DNA of 64,000 bases, taken from the NCBI GenBank assembly GCA_013398275.1, contig VZSE01015149.1, positions 496,001-560,000 of the forward strand, given 5' to 3'. The notes beneath the pieces were generated by a model, which was not told where the DNA came from, did not search any database, and was given only the letters and a program-made list of their open reading frames with translations. The translations under genes and the position numbers were made by a program. Positions 25,901 to 38,015 of the stretch are shown one piece after another (position 1 is the stretch's first letter; every line of letters starts with the position of its first letter). Source of the DNA: Promerops cafer (lineage: Eukaryota; Chordata; Aves; Passeriformes; Nectariniidae).

Positions 25901-28499
25901 CTACTCTAAAAATCCTGGATTTTGAATAATTTAGCAGCAGTACATATTGTAGCCATTTATTTTGTTTCCTTGTATGCCAGGTATGTGTCATTTCAGCCTG
26001 AATTAATGGGGAATTCTGGAAGGAAAATGGAAGAGGTCAAGAAAACAGAAGAGAAAAAAAATATTTATAGGCTTTTTGTGGACACTTAAGTAGAAAACTG
26101 CAAGGTCTGTGAAGAGAGAAATATCTTAAAGATATAGGTTAGTGTTTGGGCATGTAATTGTTTTGTTTGTTTGTTTTCAATGTTACACATCGTGATACCA
26201 GTGGATTATGGCTACTGCATGACATCTGAAGTCTGGATAACAGTGAAATCAAATATTCCTCAGCATTTGTGCAAGGCTTCTCTCTTCAGAGAACTTCTGT
26301 AATCTCATCATATATAGATGAAGTGTGGCAAATTTAGTTCTGCTGCATTTTGCTGATCAAGTGGGATGAACCAGGCTTTGTTTTGGAGGGTAGCATTCAT
26401 GCCTTGGGTACTTTGCTTAACATTGATTCTGATTTCGTTTCTATACAAGAAGATTTTTGCTTGGGGAAAACAGATAGTAGAAAACAAAAGGTAAAGCATA
26501 CAGATACATAAATGCAATACAGAAAAAAACAGTTTTCTCTTTTTTTTTTCCTGTAATGCTTTCAACCTGAAGATTTTTTTCTTGTCTCAGTCAAATTATT
26601 TTGACTTCTTCTGCTTCCTTACTTAATTTGGAGGATTAGAGATAGGTTCTTCCTGAGGTTTCATACAGGTTTCATATATAGAAGCTAAAGGAGACACCTT
26701 GTCTTGCAGAATACCTTCTCATTTTGATAATGTCTCATAAATTATTCTTACCTGTCTTGGAGGATGATCATGTAAAGCCGTTAGACATCTCTACTAGAGG
26801 TCCTCTGTAGAGGCTCCCATTCATATTTCAATTTGTAGGCTTTTTTCTGTCCTTTGCACTTCAGAAGCGGAAATTCTTAGCAGGATTGAATTCTAGTTAT
26901 ATTCTTGGAAAGGAAACCTACGTTCTTCTTAGTTATGGATCCATGCCATGCTTCTCTACCTGCTCTTTCCTGTTTTGTCTCTCAATCTTCCTTTCTGATC
27001 TCTTCCCTTGTTTCCCATCTTTAATGTTGTTCTTTTTTAGCACACTTGGTTTCCAGATAATATTAGACAGATATAATCCTTGTGTCATAATTTCTGAATA
27101 GTAACTTTTGAAGCTCTAATCAAGTTCAAATAAACTTGACAGATGTGGGACGGAAGTGTCAAAGAAAAATCAAATTTCTACAACCTTACTGCTAAGGCAC
27201 CGTTAGGTGAATGAGGCCCACATTAGCTCTTCTCTGATTTGTTGGACATCAGCTTTTATCTGTTCCAGCTATGCATGCATCTCAGAAAGATCTCTCCTGC
27301 CCATACAGTGTGAGCCATTAACATCAGTTTTAATGGTGTGGATCAAAATCCTTTTCTTTTGACATGTTCCTGTATTAGAGGGAAATGAGTGGAGATTTAC
27401 CTTGATCAGAAAAATCTCATGTAAATCTTGTGCTTATTCTTTCCTACTAAGTTGTGGCATGTATTTATGTACCTACCTTACTCACTTCATCTTGTTTAGG
27501 TGCTGTAAACTCTCAAGAGGTGGTCAGCTTTTGTAGTCTCCCAAAAAGTCCTATGATAACTACAGCAGTTTCTAAAATAGAAGAGCTTAATAAATATATC
27601 TAATTTCTGTTTTGTTTTGTTTTATAAGCTGTTTTTGTTCTCTCTATTGATTTTATCTTGTATGCTATGCAGCGTACTTCTCTGCGTATTTCTCTACTTC
27701 CTACTCCAGTGTGCATTCTTTCCTGGTACATCAAAAAGTTTCTTTCACTGTATCATTATCCACAAATGTAGTGTAAGTACACGACCCATCTTCTTGCCTA
27801 TGATGGCTCCTTTTGCTGTTTTGTTGGAGATGATGCAATACTGATTTTGTCTCCTTCAAGAATAGCATCACATAGTAATAGAATGAAAAGTTAGCTAAGG
27901 ACACTTCTTAGCACCTTGGACTGGACAGTCAGTGTTGAGGAGGTGAGACAAAGAGCCATATAGCAAATTATCTGGGATGCACCCTTAGGAATCAGTATTG
28001 TTCCCTGTCCTCAGTGCCTGTGAACAGTTGCTGCGGCTGAGATTGCAATGTTTCCACTGAGTTCTGTACTGCAGGAGCAGAAACTAGTTTTCGTATCAAG
28101 TGACGTGCTTACACAGTGACTAAAAGTAAGATTATAAAAAAACAAGGAGTTACTGGCTTTCATTTTCACGTTTTAGACCAGTTTTAAACAGCATGTATTC
28201 TTTCTTCTGTTAGTATAATACATAAAAATAACTATATCCATACATGTGTAATGCATACTTTACATATATACATATGTATATATGTATCTAAATTGTCAAT
28301 TTTAACCCGAAATCTCCCGTGATATATTTTGGGGCTAAGTTTAAGATACAGTAGGTATTCAAAGCAGTTTCTTTGGAGTTTGCACGCCCCAGCCTCCCCC
28401 TGTTTCCCTGCGTACTTCGTCCTGTTCCATCTTTACACATGGAATTGGGAACTTCTGAGATCTGCTCAGCACTCAGCCAAATGACGTAGAAGTGCAGCA
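22971..28499 (+). other. TNPO1 intron 1, right part; no gene recognised
   Basis: AT-rich sequence without a recognised exon or large repeat. A 107-codon frame at 23209-23532 has no recognisable domain and no initiation or splice context I can defend. T-rich runs and a TA-rich palindrome (listed separately) are the only structure seen. Confidence 0.5.
28261..28286. repeat. Perfect 26-bp TA-rich palindrome
   Basis: Arms 28261-28273 and 28274-28286 are exact reverse complements of alternating pyrimidine-purine sequence (TACATATATACAT and its complement). It lies roughly 240 bp upstream of CpG island 2. Such TA/CA-rich palindromes arise easily, so function is unproven. Confidence 0.9.
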
Positions 28500-29640
28500 G
28501 GTACGACGTTTCTGACACCGCGCTCTGATTTCGCGCCCGCACTTCTCTTCCGTGGGAAGGCGGGAGCCTCCGCACTCGCTGCCGGGCGCTGTCCCAGGGG
28601 GCTGGGCTGGGCCCGGGGCGCCCCTTCGCCCCTCGCCTGTCGCGTTCGCTGGAGGTTTCTGTCTGTTCTCGGGTGGGCGGCGTGGGCTTCCCGTTTCACG
28701 TCGGCTAGGATTGAGGTGCTCGCGTTCTGTCGCCCGCAGGCTCCTGGCAGTGTGGGACGCACCGGGGAAAGGCGGACGGCGGCGCCGGCGGCCCCGAGGC
28801 GGCCCGGGCGGGCGGAGCCGTGCCCGGCGCTAGGACCCAGCAGGACGCGAGGCGGCTCTTCGGGCCGGATCACAAATTCGTCGTGACTCAGTCTCNNNNN
28901 NNNNNNNNNNNNNNNNNNNNNNNNNNNNNNNNNNNNNNNNNNNNNNNNNNNNNNNNNNNNNNNNNNNNNNNNNNNNNNNNNNNNNNNNNNNNNNNNNNNN
29001 NNNNNNNNNNNNNNNNNNNNNNNNNNNNNNNNNNNNNNNNNNNNNNNNNNNNNNNNNNNNNNNNNNNNNNNNNNNNNNNNNNNNNNNNNNNNNNNNNNNN
29101 NNNNNNNNNNNNNNNNNNNNNNNNNNNNNNNNNNNNNNNNNNNNNNNNNNNNNNNNNNNNNNNNNNNNNNNNNNNNNNNNNNNNNNNNNNNNNNNNNNNN
29201 NNNNNNNNNNNNNNNNNNNNNNNNNNNNNNNNNNNNNNNNNNNNNNNNNNNNNNNNNNNNNNNNNNNNNNNNNNNNNNNNNNNNNNNNNNNNNNNNNNNN
29301 NNNNNNNNNNNNNNNNNNNNNNNNNNNNNNNNNNNNNNNNNNNNNNNNNNNNNNNNNNNNNNNNNNNNNNNNNNNNNNNNNNNNNNNNNNNNNNNNNNNN
29401 NNNNNNNNNNNNNNNNNNNNNNNNNNNNNNNNNNNNNNNNNNNNNNNNNNNNNNNNNNNNNNNNNNNNNNNNNNNNNNNNNNNNNNNNNNNNTAGAGAGG
29501 GGGCGAGCAGGGTCCTCTCGAAGTAATCTGGCGCCGGGATTCGAGGTGAAAGCCGTAGCTGGTGGGAGTAGTACCGCTGGCAGAGCCGCTGCCTGCGCGC
29601 CCTCGTGGGCCTGCTGGCTCTGACGCTGCGCATTTTGGTA
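28500..29640 (+). promoter_or_regulatory. TNPO1: CpG island 2, possible alternative TNPO1 promoter
   Basis: A second abrupt block of CpG-rich sequence lies about 17 kb downstream of the first, in the same transcriptional direction and just upstream of the readable coding exons. It contains an exact TGACTCA (AP-1/MARE-type) motif at 28884-28890, next to the gap. As I recall, human TNPO1 has a shorter isoform starting at an internal Met (Met-Glu-Tyr-Glu-Trp) from a second first exon. A second island here fits that arrangement. The promoter role and the exon inside the gap are inferences. Confidence 0.6.
28896..29492. other. TNPO1: Assembly gap (597 N), likely hiding TNPO1 exon 2
   Basis: All N. 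The coding sequence upstream of 31527 must supply roughly 40 residues (about Asp4 to Gln43 by human numbering). No such exon is seen elsewhere between 11730 and 31526, so this gap in a CpG island is the likeliest place. Frames of 267 codons on both strands across it consist mostly of unknown residues and mean nothing. Confidence 0.97.
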
Positions 29641-31526
29641 CGTGGTGAGGATGCTTTTATTTGCCTGGAAGCCTAATCTTGAAACTCAGCTCGTTGAAAT
29701 TCACGAAAATGGGGAGCTCTGCAGTATGTGGCTTCTTGTACTGCTTTGCAGTACATTTGGTGTTGGTGTTGTGGATTGATGGGTTTTTTTTACCACCGCC
29801 CCTCCNAGACTGAGAAAGCAAAACTTTAAATTAAGACTAATAGAAGCATAGGCCTTAAAAAATAAAGGCTTCATCTATTGTTTCCTGCTCCTTGAGCTAG
29901 TCATAAGTGCTTTGCAATTTATAGAAGTGCTGAAATTCTGTGAAGGATATGAGCTTGTTATCTGGATCTCTTTTTATTTAAGGCATTTTCTTAAAGGTCT
30001 CCACAGAAGGCAACAGAATTTATTTAAGTAGGTAAGAACATTATGTGTCTGTATATATTTATATTAAGAGTTTAGCTTTAAGCCAAATTTGCTCCACTTC
30101 TAGACTTTTGTAGCAAATGCAGTGAATATCAGGAAGCCTTCTGCTCTTGTCTGAAAGGTGAAGGTCGATTTCATCTTGATCATCTTGTTCTTTAAGCTCT
30201 GCTCTAAATTTTTAAAATATGACTGCTTTCTTTGAAAAATCCTAAACAGAAGAGTCTAAAGAAGTAGTGTTCTGATAATGCCCCAAGCTTAAACCAGTGC
30301 TCTTTAGTATTTAAAATATCAAAGTGTTTATAGGAACAGTTTTTATAGTGTAGCTTTAGTGTAAAATTACATTTTAAAGCTTTGCTTCAAATAATTTAAT
30401 TACATCTGGTTTGTTTATTGAGCTATAGCATCATATATGCAGGATGGGCAGTATAAGTGATGCTGTCTGTCTTGATGATGTATAAAACTTGACTGAGCAA
30501 AAGTCCTTTCAACTGATGCTTGAAATTCTTTTTAAGTGACAGTGAAAACTCCCTGCTGCGTAGATACCTGTGCTTTCCAGTAGGTCCTCATATGTTGGCT
30601 CGTAAAGATTAGAGAAGTGGGATAGTTTAGCAGTGTATTATACATCAGTTTGGGAAAATGATCTAATACAACTTGACAGGCCATGTCATATAATTAAAAA
30701 AAAAAAAAATTTATGCATGTCCTTTGAGACTGTTTCCACACACATACAAAAAAAAAAAAAAAAATTGATGTCTGTTGTGTTCTAGGATGCTGTTTAATTG
30801 CATGTCCAAGCAGGGTCATGATTAATGGTTTCAAATTTAAAGTACTTAGTCCATAATTTTTGGTAGACAAACCAAAAAAGCTGTGTGTTTATTCTGTAAT
30901 GGTCTTTCTTTATGATGCTGCTTTAGCACACTTGGGTGTGTAGATGTCAAACACAGTGAAGTGGGAAGTATAGGTTAGCTAAAACCCTTTGTTAGTAAAG
31001 TTATAAATCAGTATGGTTTCAGATGTTTTTCAAATTAATTTATTGTATGTTTCATGGAACAAAAAAGGAAAGTTTTGTGGATGAAGAAGTTAAGAAAAGT
31101 GGTCTAAGAGCTAGTCTTCATTTCTTAGAGCAATTAAGTGCTTTCTCATTAAGTTTCTGTTAAATACTGCTCTTTCTGTTTTCTTCTCCTTTCTGATCCT
31201 TTTTGATCCATTTGGCTACACAATTGTTGGTAATGTTCAGCTGTCTGTTCCAGTGATACAGCTTTATGGATATTTTTAAGGATCTGTTAATTTTTATGTC
31301 TGTCCGTGGATTGTTTTTTAGACTTCGCCATATCTAAAAGCTACTGCTTCAGTAAGAAAATTACAGAAACTGTTTTTAGGTTGTTTATGCTCTGTATATC
31401 ATGAGCTTAGTCTCAGCTGGTTGAAGTGATGTAGCAGTACATAACAAATAAAACAATCTTCATATCCAGAAAGCTATAAATGTTGTATATAAGGATTCAA
31501 CTTTCCTTGACAATTTCTCTCTTCAG
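29493..31526 (+). other. TNPO1 intron before the first readable exon
   Basis: After about 150 bp of island tail, the sequence is ordinary AT-rich intron with poly(A) runs near 30695-30708 and 30749-30764 and a single unresolved base at 29806. No further exon was recognised. It ends with the acceptor CTCTCTTCAG at 31526. Confidence 0.7.
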
Positions 31527-31602
31527 AAACTAGAACAACTCAATCAGTATCCAGATTTCAACAACTACCTGATTTTTGTTCTTACAAAGTTGAAGTCTGA
31601 AG
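31527..31602 (+). CDS. TNPO1: TNPO1 exon, residues about 44-69
   Basis: The exon encodes KLEQLNQYPDFNNYLIFVLT followed by KLKSE and the first base of an Asp codon. It is flanked by a TTCAG acceptor and a GTAAGT donor, with 76 bases ending in phase 1. This is part of the importin-beta N-terminal domain (HEAT repeats 1-2), which contacts Ran-GTP. The Glu-Gln and Tyr choices distinguish it from TNPO2. The flanking introns are about 2 kb or more upstream (through the gap) and 17,157 bp downstream. Confidence 0.96.
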
Positions 31603-34600
31603 GTAAGTTCTTGAGATAGTGACTGTTTTATTTTACTTTATTTTGCCTTTAAAAAAAAAAAGTATTATTTCACTTCAAAGAAATAGAAAGCTGACTCTAA
31701 TCAGTTTGCTGATTGGTTGAGCAGTCCATAGTCATGTAGAATTCACTTAGGCACCCAGTGGTCTTTGTGGGGAAAAGAATCTGATAACTTATTGGTACTT
31801 GCAGTATCATCCTTAGAATAGAATCCATTCTAAATGGCCTATGAAATCTTCTGAGAAATGGCTCTATTGGACTGCAGTGAAGTTGTGGAATAACTGTGAT
31901 GAATTGTGGCTCTATATACATTATAAAACATACCCCTAAGTTCAATTATCATAATTATCTCCATAGTAATGAGACTGCTAAATACTTTGAAGACTACATA
32001 TTTAGAGTTGTCCAAAGATGTCTTGTCATAATCTTCATTCTGAAGATTTAACTGTAAGAAAATACAGTTAGAAATCAATCATGTTGTTTTATTGTTATGG
32101 ACATTACAGTACAGACTGTATATGGCATAGTGTATAGCCTCTACCAGCTGGTAAATTCAGCCAATTCCTTTGTGATCAGGGTGTGTGGAAGATTGTCTTC
32201 TCAGTGTACTGCAGCTATTGTTTTGAGGTGTCTTAGATAGAAAAGGGAAATTTGTTTCAAGATCTGCTTTAGCACATTTGTTTCTTTACATTTGTTTGTA
32301 ATTGTGTTTGGATGTTCAGGTTGTTTTCTAGGTTTTTGTCCTTTAGTGTTCTGCTACTAGTGCTTTTTCTGCAATTTCATGTTTCACATCTTTTTTTGTG
32401 ACTGCTTGCTTTTTCCCTTTGAATTAGATTTTACTTATGTGTGGCCCTCTAACGTTCAAAGAATTGTCAAGAATGTTTGTCTACATTTTAAGTACTATTT
32501 TGGTTGTATCAGCTTACTTCAGGAGGAGGGAAACAAGAGAGGAGTATGAAAGTGTATTTTCCTGTTTGAAGTCTAGAGTATATCTAAATGCTTTTGTGTG
32601 CTCTGGTATAGGAGGTCACCTATTAATCTGTAAAGTCTTGGTGGAATATCTTAAGTCTGACAGCATTTTCAAGACTTGAGTCAGCCAGGGTACTGAATCT
32701 TTGAATAAGGTACCAGTGTAAATATCATGTCCTTTCTAGCATTACCAGAAAAATTGAAAGCAAAGCAATTCCAGTAGTGGCATATGGAATCTGTACAAAG
32801 GATGTGACAAGAAGGATGTTTCACTTATTTTTTTTTTTGTCCACAAATTTGTTTTCTGATGCACAGCTTCCTAATTTCACTTTCTTCATTTACCATTTGA
32901 GCCTGAGGTTCTAGATTGTCATAGATGTTTGGTGTTTAGTGGTGTGTCAAGATCTATCTTCCTAACAGAACTATTTTGGTTTTTCAATAGTCATCTTTTC
33001 CCTTCCTTATGTTTAATTGCATTGACCTCTGCAGAATTGGATAAAGAGTAGGAGATGCTAGCTGTTACAAAATGGTTGTGTGAAACTGTTTTATCTGAGG
33101 AGAAAAAAGCAGGTTGCAGCAGGTTGAGGGGCCAAGCAAGTTGGGAAGAAGTAGCAGGTTAACTTCCAGAGAGAGATGTTTTGGCTCAGATCGCGCTGAT
33201 ACCTCTCACAAATACATCAGGTATTTTGTGAGACTGTTGAAAAGCATCTGTTACTTTGGTGATACTCTTGTCTTGCATCATGACATTTTTAGGGTCATAA
33301 CCTTTTATCCAAAGCAACTGTTTTTTAACTTTGTATTTCTATTTCTGGAAATTTGCAAAATATTGAAGGTACCATAACCAAGTCTAGTGTTGGTATTTTT
33401 TGTAGTATTTGCTGAATTCTGTATTCTAAATATTCAAACTCTGTTGCCTTGCTTAGTTAGGACTGAGAATGGCAGAAGACTGTTGATTGGATTTGCTTTG
33501 AATCCAACCAACAGCCCTTCACCTTCCCTCATGCTCAATTAAGGTAATGAGACTGTTAGAACTGCTGGTCAGCACCTACAATACTTGGATGGACTTATCC
33601 TAGTAGATACATGTCTTCAGTACGACTGAGAAAGCATTCTGGTTTTTTCCCTCCTGAAGCAGGTTCTAATGGCTGTCTGTCTGTACAGCCTTGCCACAGA
33701 CCCAAGCATAGATACTCATTCTGTTTGAAGTTCATGTTTTTATTGTGTCCATACTATTCCAGCAGAAGGAGCAATGAAGATAGGCTTATAACATCTCTGA
33801 CAGCTTATTCAATAAAAATTAAGGTGTTTTCATAGTCCAGGAGAAAAAGATCTTGGTAGCAGATGGAACTAAGCTTTGATTCAATTTTTGTTACTGTTGA
33901 AATGTCTGCTGAGAAAATGGTGCTTAAGGATACATTTAGGTGACAGCTCCTGAATGTGGGAATTCTGTCATTTGGTTGGTTGAAATGTGTGTTAAATAGT
34001 ATCATTCTACCGCAGTGAAGATGGCACCAATTTGTCTTTGACTTGTGTCTTACAGCTCTTTGGACAATTGACTTTGCAAGAAAACTTCTTTTGTAACCAA
34101 ACCCTTCATTTACAAAACTGTCTTTCACTGAGCTCTGCCTTTAAGATACTTAGGTAAACCTTATGTGTAGGAAATTTGCTTTGTTTTAGCATCCTTCCTC
34201 TTCAGTTGAAAAAACTGTTACCTTCTTTTCCTCTAGTCTTAGTTCCATCAGGCTTCTGTTTCTGAATGCTTGTGAATTACCGGTTTAAGACCTATTGTGA
34301 TAATCCTATGTGTATGTAGGGTTTTCTTTTGTTTTGTTTTTAAATTTTTCTGGGCCCTGTCAAAGCTTGTTAAGCTTGGGTCTTCTTGGAAGCAGGAATG
34401 CCCTGCTGCCCTTTCATCTGTGAAAATATATGGCTGGCTTTGCTGCTACAGAATGTATATGCCCAAGGTTTAAGTACTTCATTTCTTTCTTCTTGGTTTT
34501 TTGGGTTTGGTTTGGTTGTTGGGTTTTTTCCTTGTTTGTTCTGTTTTTTTTTGTTTGTGGGGTTTTTTTGTTTGTTTTTTGTTTGTTTAGGGTTTTTTAG

Positions 34601-37117
34601 TTTTTGTTGAGGGTTTGTTTGTTTGTATTGATAATTTTAAAATTAATGTGCATTTCTAAAGGTAGATTTGGGAATCTGGGTGAACCCCAGTGTTAAAAAT
34701 ATCACAATATAAAACTTTTCAAGGAAACAGCATTCGATTAGACAGTAGGCAGGCTGATGAAATAAAATAAGATCCCAAGCCATTAAGGTTTGAGCTATAG
34801 ATCTCTAGAGTGTACTTCCCACAAAGTATGGTGCTTAGAGATCTTCCTTAGGTAGGTAAGATGGAGTCCAGATTAACTGAAAAGTAGTCTGAATGAAAAA
34901 AGAGTTGTTTTGCTAATTTATCTGTAAATGAAAATATTACTTGTAGGCACTGTTAGTGTAGTTGTTCCTTCTTGGATTGGAAGGTAGAAAACCTCAGAGA
35001 TAATGTAGGGACACTGCCCTGTCCTTAGTGTTGGGTTTGTGGCTTTTTTATTCCTGTGTCCCCTGAGGTGAGCTCAGAATCCTCTAGTCTTCTGTATTCT
35101 GTTAATAATTTGTTTTCTGGAGTGCTGTACGCATGTTGATTCTGCTTCTCAGATAATTTTCTGTACTTTGTGTGGTTGACTGAAACAGTCCAGTGCTACA
35201 TGGAAGCATCAGTTCTGCTTCTGTTGTGGCTTTTTTCATTTAACTGCAGCTTCCCTTCTTTGATCCAAGTCATGCATCTAAATCCCCCTTTCCTTCTTTA
35301 CATTATTGCATCCCTAGTCCAAGTATGTTTGTTTGAAGGAAAGTATGAGAATGTATTTTCCTAATTTCAGCCTCTTTGCTGTCTTGCTGAGGCCCATTCT
35401 AGTCTCTGCTTAAGGTGTGTTGAGGCAGTTCTCCAGGATAAATGAAGCCTGAGGCAGATCAGAACCTCTAGACATCATAATATGGACAATCCATACTGCA
35501 AGCAGAAGTGCTGAATTTGTTTCAGACCTTGTTTATTGTAATGATGAAATTTCTAAAGTTGCCTGTATGAAAACTTGCTTTGTTTATGCCTTCTGTAAAT
35601 TGATGTTTGTAAGATATTTCTTTCTCCTTCTGCTCTAAAATAGACAGAAATAGCACCCTTCTTAATTTGCATTGTCCTGTTGTAGGACAACTTCATTAAT
35701 TTCCTGGTGTTTTCTGCTAAGTTTCAGCCCAGAATTACACCACACTTTACTTCGAACAGCATCCTGAACTTTGTGAATGGGAGATGGATGTGGCTTGCAC
35801 TAAATTATCGAAAGATGATGTCCATTGTTATTCAGGGACATGGTTAGTTTTGCATCATTTCTGTAAAGTTCTGCATTCATTTCCCCTGCTTGTCTGCTGG
35901 ACTCTCAGCTAGTCCTTGTGCTAATGAGGAAATATTGAGAGAAGTGCATAATGGTCCTGATACTTTCTGCTGGCTTGTGTAACTGTAGTTGTCTATTCTA
36001 TTGCAGTTACACGATTGTGATCTTGTGAAGGTGCTTTAGTGACTGACTCTTCACCCCATCCAAACGTGGGAACTCTACTATTTATTCTCCACAGAGTGTT
36101 ATCTTTGTGGATTGATTGGTCACAGTCAGTCGTGTAAGGCTCTTGCAGTCAAGGATCAGAGTCCTTAAAATGATCTTTTACTCTGAAGGTGAATGAGCTG
36201 AAGCTGAGAACACTGCTTTCGTAGTTTTTTGTCACAGGCTTTAAGGATGGTCTTTTGAGCTTGTTTCCAAAGTACTTTGGCTTTTTATAAACCAGTTGAA
36301 GGTAGAAGAACATGGTCTCTACATTTCCTGGTCTTGTTCATGTGATGATCTAGTCATTCAGAGTACTTTACTTTGATCTGGAACATTACCATGGAGACAG
36401 GTCCTGTCCCCACCCTACTCCCTCCCATCCCCCTCCAAGTTTTTGTTACAACAGAATTTTTCACAGATGGTAGTTTATGTTCTGGTAATCATTACATTAA
36501 TAATTAATCTAGTTTTGCACATATAATTCAAAACAGCTTTTTATAAGATATTACTGGAATCCAAAATGGTCATGTGGGTTTGATGTGAATGTTTTAAGAT
36601 GAGTCTTGAAATTTAAACATGATCCAGAGAGCAGTTTTCATGAATCCATTCCATTAGGATCTTTCGTGGCGTGTTGGTGTTGAAAGATAATTGAAGCTGA
36701 GCAAGAAAAAGACCATGATGTGAGATTACATGTCGATTTGCCAGCTACCCATTTCAAGAAGACATCTTTGATGAGAAGGATGAATCCAGAAAAGTGATTC
36801 AGGAGCCTTAATTATTAAATTAAAACAAAAACTTCCCTACCACTTCCCCACAGTACAGTCACCTTACATACCATTATTAAATATACAAAAATAATTGTCA
36901 AGCAGGGAAGCTGATTACATTACCATTCACAAATCGTCAGATTAATGTGCCTTTACAGTTTAAAATGCTGCATACCCTACATAGTGTCCTACTTACCAAC
37001 AGCAAAGCATTTTCTTCTCTGAAGTTCAGATATGTGAAGAATTACAAAAAGACTGACTTTTACTAATCAGTGCATAAATCTAATAGTTGAGTTGCCTAAA
37101 TATCTTAAGGGAAAGAG
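31603..37117 (+). other. TNPO1 17-kb intron, left part
   Basis: T-rich intronic sequence with no recognised gene. It includes the low-complexity T/G block at about 34490-34625. Open frames of 60-107 codons have no recognisable domains. Confidence 0.6.
34490..34625 (+). repeat. T/GT-rich low-complexity tract
   Basis: The tract is dominated by GTTT, GGTTT and long T runs. It yields a spurious Phe/Gly/Leu-rich frame. It is a simple repeat within the long TNPO1 intron. Confidence 0.85.
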
Positions 37118-38015
37118 TAGAATCATGGAATATCCCAAGTGGGAAGGGACTCATTCATGAAGTTCATCAAGTCAGGCTCCTGGCTCTGCACAGGATATCC
37201 CAAAAAATTACACCCTGTGCCTGAGAGCATTGTCCAAATGCTTCTTGAAATCTGTCTGGCTCAGTGCTGTGACCACTTCCCTGGGGAGCCTGTTTCTGTG
37301 CTGTGGGTCATCACCCTCTGGGTGAGGAACCTTTTCCTAATATCCAACCTAAACCTCCCCTTACACAAATTCAGGTCATTCCCTCAGGTCCTGTCACTGG
37401 TCACCACAGAGAAGAGATCTGTGCCTGCTCTGCCTTTCCCCTTCCCCTCACAAGGAGATGTAGATTGCTATGAGGTCTCCCCTCAGTGTCCTCTGGACTG
37501 AACAGACCAAGTGACGTCAGCTGTTCCTCATACAGCTTCCCTCAAGGCCCTTCACCATCCTCATGGCCCTCCTTTGGACACTCCCCAATAACTTTATACT
37601 TCTCTTTTATTGTGGCACCCAGAACTGCCCCCAGCACTCGAGGTGAGGCTGCCCCAGTGCAGAGCAGAGCAGGACAATCCCCTCCCTTGCCCGGCTGGCG
37701 ATGCTGCCCCTGATGCCCCCAGGACACAGGTGGCCCTCCTGGCTTCCAGGGCACTACTGACTCACGTTCAACTTGCCATTGACCAGGACCCCCAGGCCCC
37801 TTTCTGTGGCACTGCTTTCCAACATGTCATTCCCCAGCTCTATCTGCACATCCAAGGTTGCCCCATCCCCAGTGCAGAATCTGGCACTCGTTAAAACTTC
37901 ATACAATTGGTGATTGTCCAGCCCTCCAGTTTATTGAGGTCTTTCTGCAGGGCCTCTCCACCTTTGAAGAACAGCAGCTCCTCCCAATTTAGTATCATCG
38001 GCAGACTTACTTAGT
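37118..38015 (-). mobile_element. CR1 LINE copy 'E', antisense, nearly 900 bp
   Basis: The copy begins with a diverged tail (AATCATGGAATATCCCAAG) and continues in good register through 'ATTGTCCAAATGCTTCTTG', 'TTTTCCTAATATCCAACC', 'TGGACTGAACAGACCAAG', 'GGCACCCAGAACTGCCCC' and 'AACATGTCATTCCCCAGC', to 'TTTAGTATCATCGGCAGAC'. From about 37340 to 37880 it is almost base-for-base identical to the copy at 47783-48577. The left 200 bp is clearly less similar. Frames on both strands here are CR1-derived. Confidence 0.95.

Noticed and set aside
28820..29633. Pair of 267-codon frames on opposite strands over CpG island 2
   Set aside because: Most of each translation is unknown residues from the N gap. 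The known ends show no domain.
37139..37894. Several 70-120-codon frames on both strands, repeated with near-identical translations at 47800-48579
   Set aside because: Both sets lie inside antisense CR1 copies. The repeated 'protein' is repeat DNA in a non-coding frame.
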